From contig JAISRS010000192.1 of assembly GCA_031273485.1 (NCBI GenBank), positions 1-5,586 of the forward strand: a stretch of DNA of 5,586 nt, written 5' to 3'. The position numbers and the translations under genes are program-made. The notes beneath the pieces are model-generated. The model saw only the letters and a program-made list of their open reading frames with translations. It was not told the origin of the DNA and searched no databases. This DNA is from Prevotellaceae bacterium (GTDB lineage Bacteria; Bacteroidota; Bacteroidia; Bacteroidales; UBA932). This document shows, one piece after another, positions 5,289 through 5,586 of this stretch. The number at the start of each line of letters is the position of its first letter. Position 1 is the stretch's first letter.

Positions 5289-5430
5289 GGCTGAATCTTT
5301 TTTTGAGGCGCTATAGATTGAGTTCCCTTCGTTCGATGTAGCGATAGCTTGGCGACCTTTTCGTTCGGCGTAGCCGTCATTGCTACGGCGCAGCCGGAAG
5401 TAATAGCGCCTCAAAAAAAGATTTAGCCAA
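5289..5430 (-). mobile_element. Palindromic (MITE/REP-like) element, copy 2, inverted
   Basis: Terminal inverted repeats of 26 bp with one mismatch pair 5289-5314 with 5403-5428 (outer GGCTAAATC on the better preserved side, inner GAGGCGCTAT). Read on the minus strand, the core matches copy 1 at 524-661, including GGCTACGCCGAACGAAAAGG and CTATCGCTACATCGAACGAA. Relative to copy 1, this copy has about 20 extra bp that duplicate the CGGCTRCGCCG word, and it lacks a 12-bp AGCCCGAAAGGC segment. The outer left end is degraded (CAGGCT for TTGGCT). No target duplication is seen. Confidence 0.75.
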
Positions 5431-5436
5431 TAAATC

Positions 5437-5461
5437 CTAACAGAAGATTGAACTCTGTTAG
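5437..5461. repeat. Small inverted repeat
   Basis: CTAACAGA (5437-5444) and TCTGTTAG (5454-5461) form an 8-bp stem with a 9-nt loop. No T-run follows directly, so a terminator role is doubtful. Confidence 0.4.
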
Positions 5462-5515
5462 TACCTTATTTCCTTATTTTATATTATCTCATAATCATGA
5501 AATCCGAAATTATGA

Positions 5516-5586
5516 ATTAAAAAATTCGTGTAATTGACTACGTCGAACTTACGTTTCGTGGATAATTAAAAAAATCCGCAGGATTT
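5516..5586 (-). repeat. Inverted relatives of the left-hand CACGAAT repeats, with a partial hairpin-repeat copy
   Basis: Read on the minus strand, this stretch contains CGGATTTTTTTAATTATCC, then ACGAAA, and further on CAATTACACGAATTTTTTAA. These are close to CGGATTTTTTTAATCCACGA and AATTACACGAAT of the 331-361 region. Between them, on the plus strand, 5534-5556 is a partial copy of the hairpin repeat found after serA (TTGACTACGTCGAACTTACG against TTGACTGCGTCGAACTTACG-type sequence). The repeat block runs off the right edge. Confidence 0.7.

Noticed and set aside
4865..5341. 158-codon plus-strand frame encoding TKTVQHL/SKTVQHL repeats
   Set aside because: Same reason; it also relies on a TTG start inside the array and runs through the end hairpin into the palindromic element.
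4805..5380. 191-codon minus-strand frame encoding repeated LYSFGQM/LYSFAQM heptads
   Set aside because: It is a by-product of a 21-bp (seven-codon) tandem repeat without stops. It begins inside the palindromic element, long repetitive frames also exist in the other minus frame (4843-5187) and on the plus strand, and base changes between units are not biased to synonymous sites in any frame.

Overview
The window is a piece of a Bacteroidota chromosome, probably Bacteroidales or a close relative. The promoter-like sites match the Bacteroidota -7 box TAnnTTTG, genes mostly lack clear Shine-Dalgarno sequences, and the SerA protein is of the short Bacteroidetes type. The DNA is AT-rich, and its intergenic regions are full of dispersed and tandem repeats. 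No RNA gene, CRISPR array or transposase gene was seen.

Layout from left to right: (1) the 3' end of thiL (thiamine-monophosphate kinase) runs off the left edge. (2) A gene-free stretch of about 410 bp holds degenerate CACGAAT-type repeats followed by a 138-bp element with 29-bp terminal inverted repeats. (3) A serine alpha/beta hydrolase reads rightward. (4) A leftward toxin-antitoxin pair follows, made of a MazF/PemK-like toxin and a small acidic antitoxin. It meets the hydrolase tail to tail with a 7-bp overlap. (5) A rightward pair reads from a good Bacteroidota-type promoter: an HI0933/YhiN-family flavoprotein, then serA 27 bp downstream. A hairpin terminator follows serA. (6) The last ~970 bp has no convincing gene. 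It holds two tandem hairpins, a striking 21-bp-period array of TGTACA palindromes, a second and inverted copy of the palindromic element, and inverted relatives of the repeats from the left side.

The genes are mostly metabolic housekeeping (thiL, serA) with an accessory hydrolase and a toxin-antitoxin module between them. The notable part is the non-coding DNA. The TGTACA sites recur at exactly 21 bp, about two helical turns, at 25 consecutive positions. This runs through a diverged left flank, a homogeneous core of 18 units, and a final inverted copy that forms a hairpin. The repeat modules at the two ends of the window are also arranged in mirror image around the central genes.
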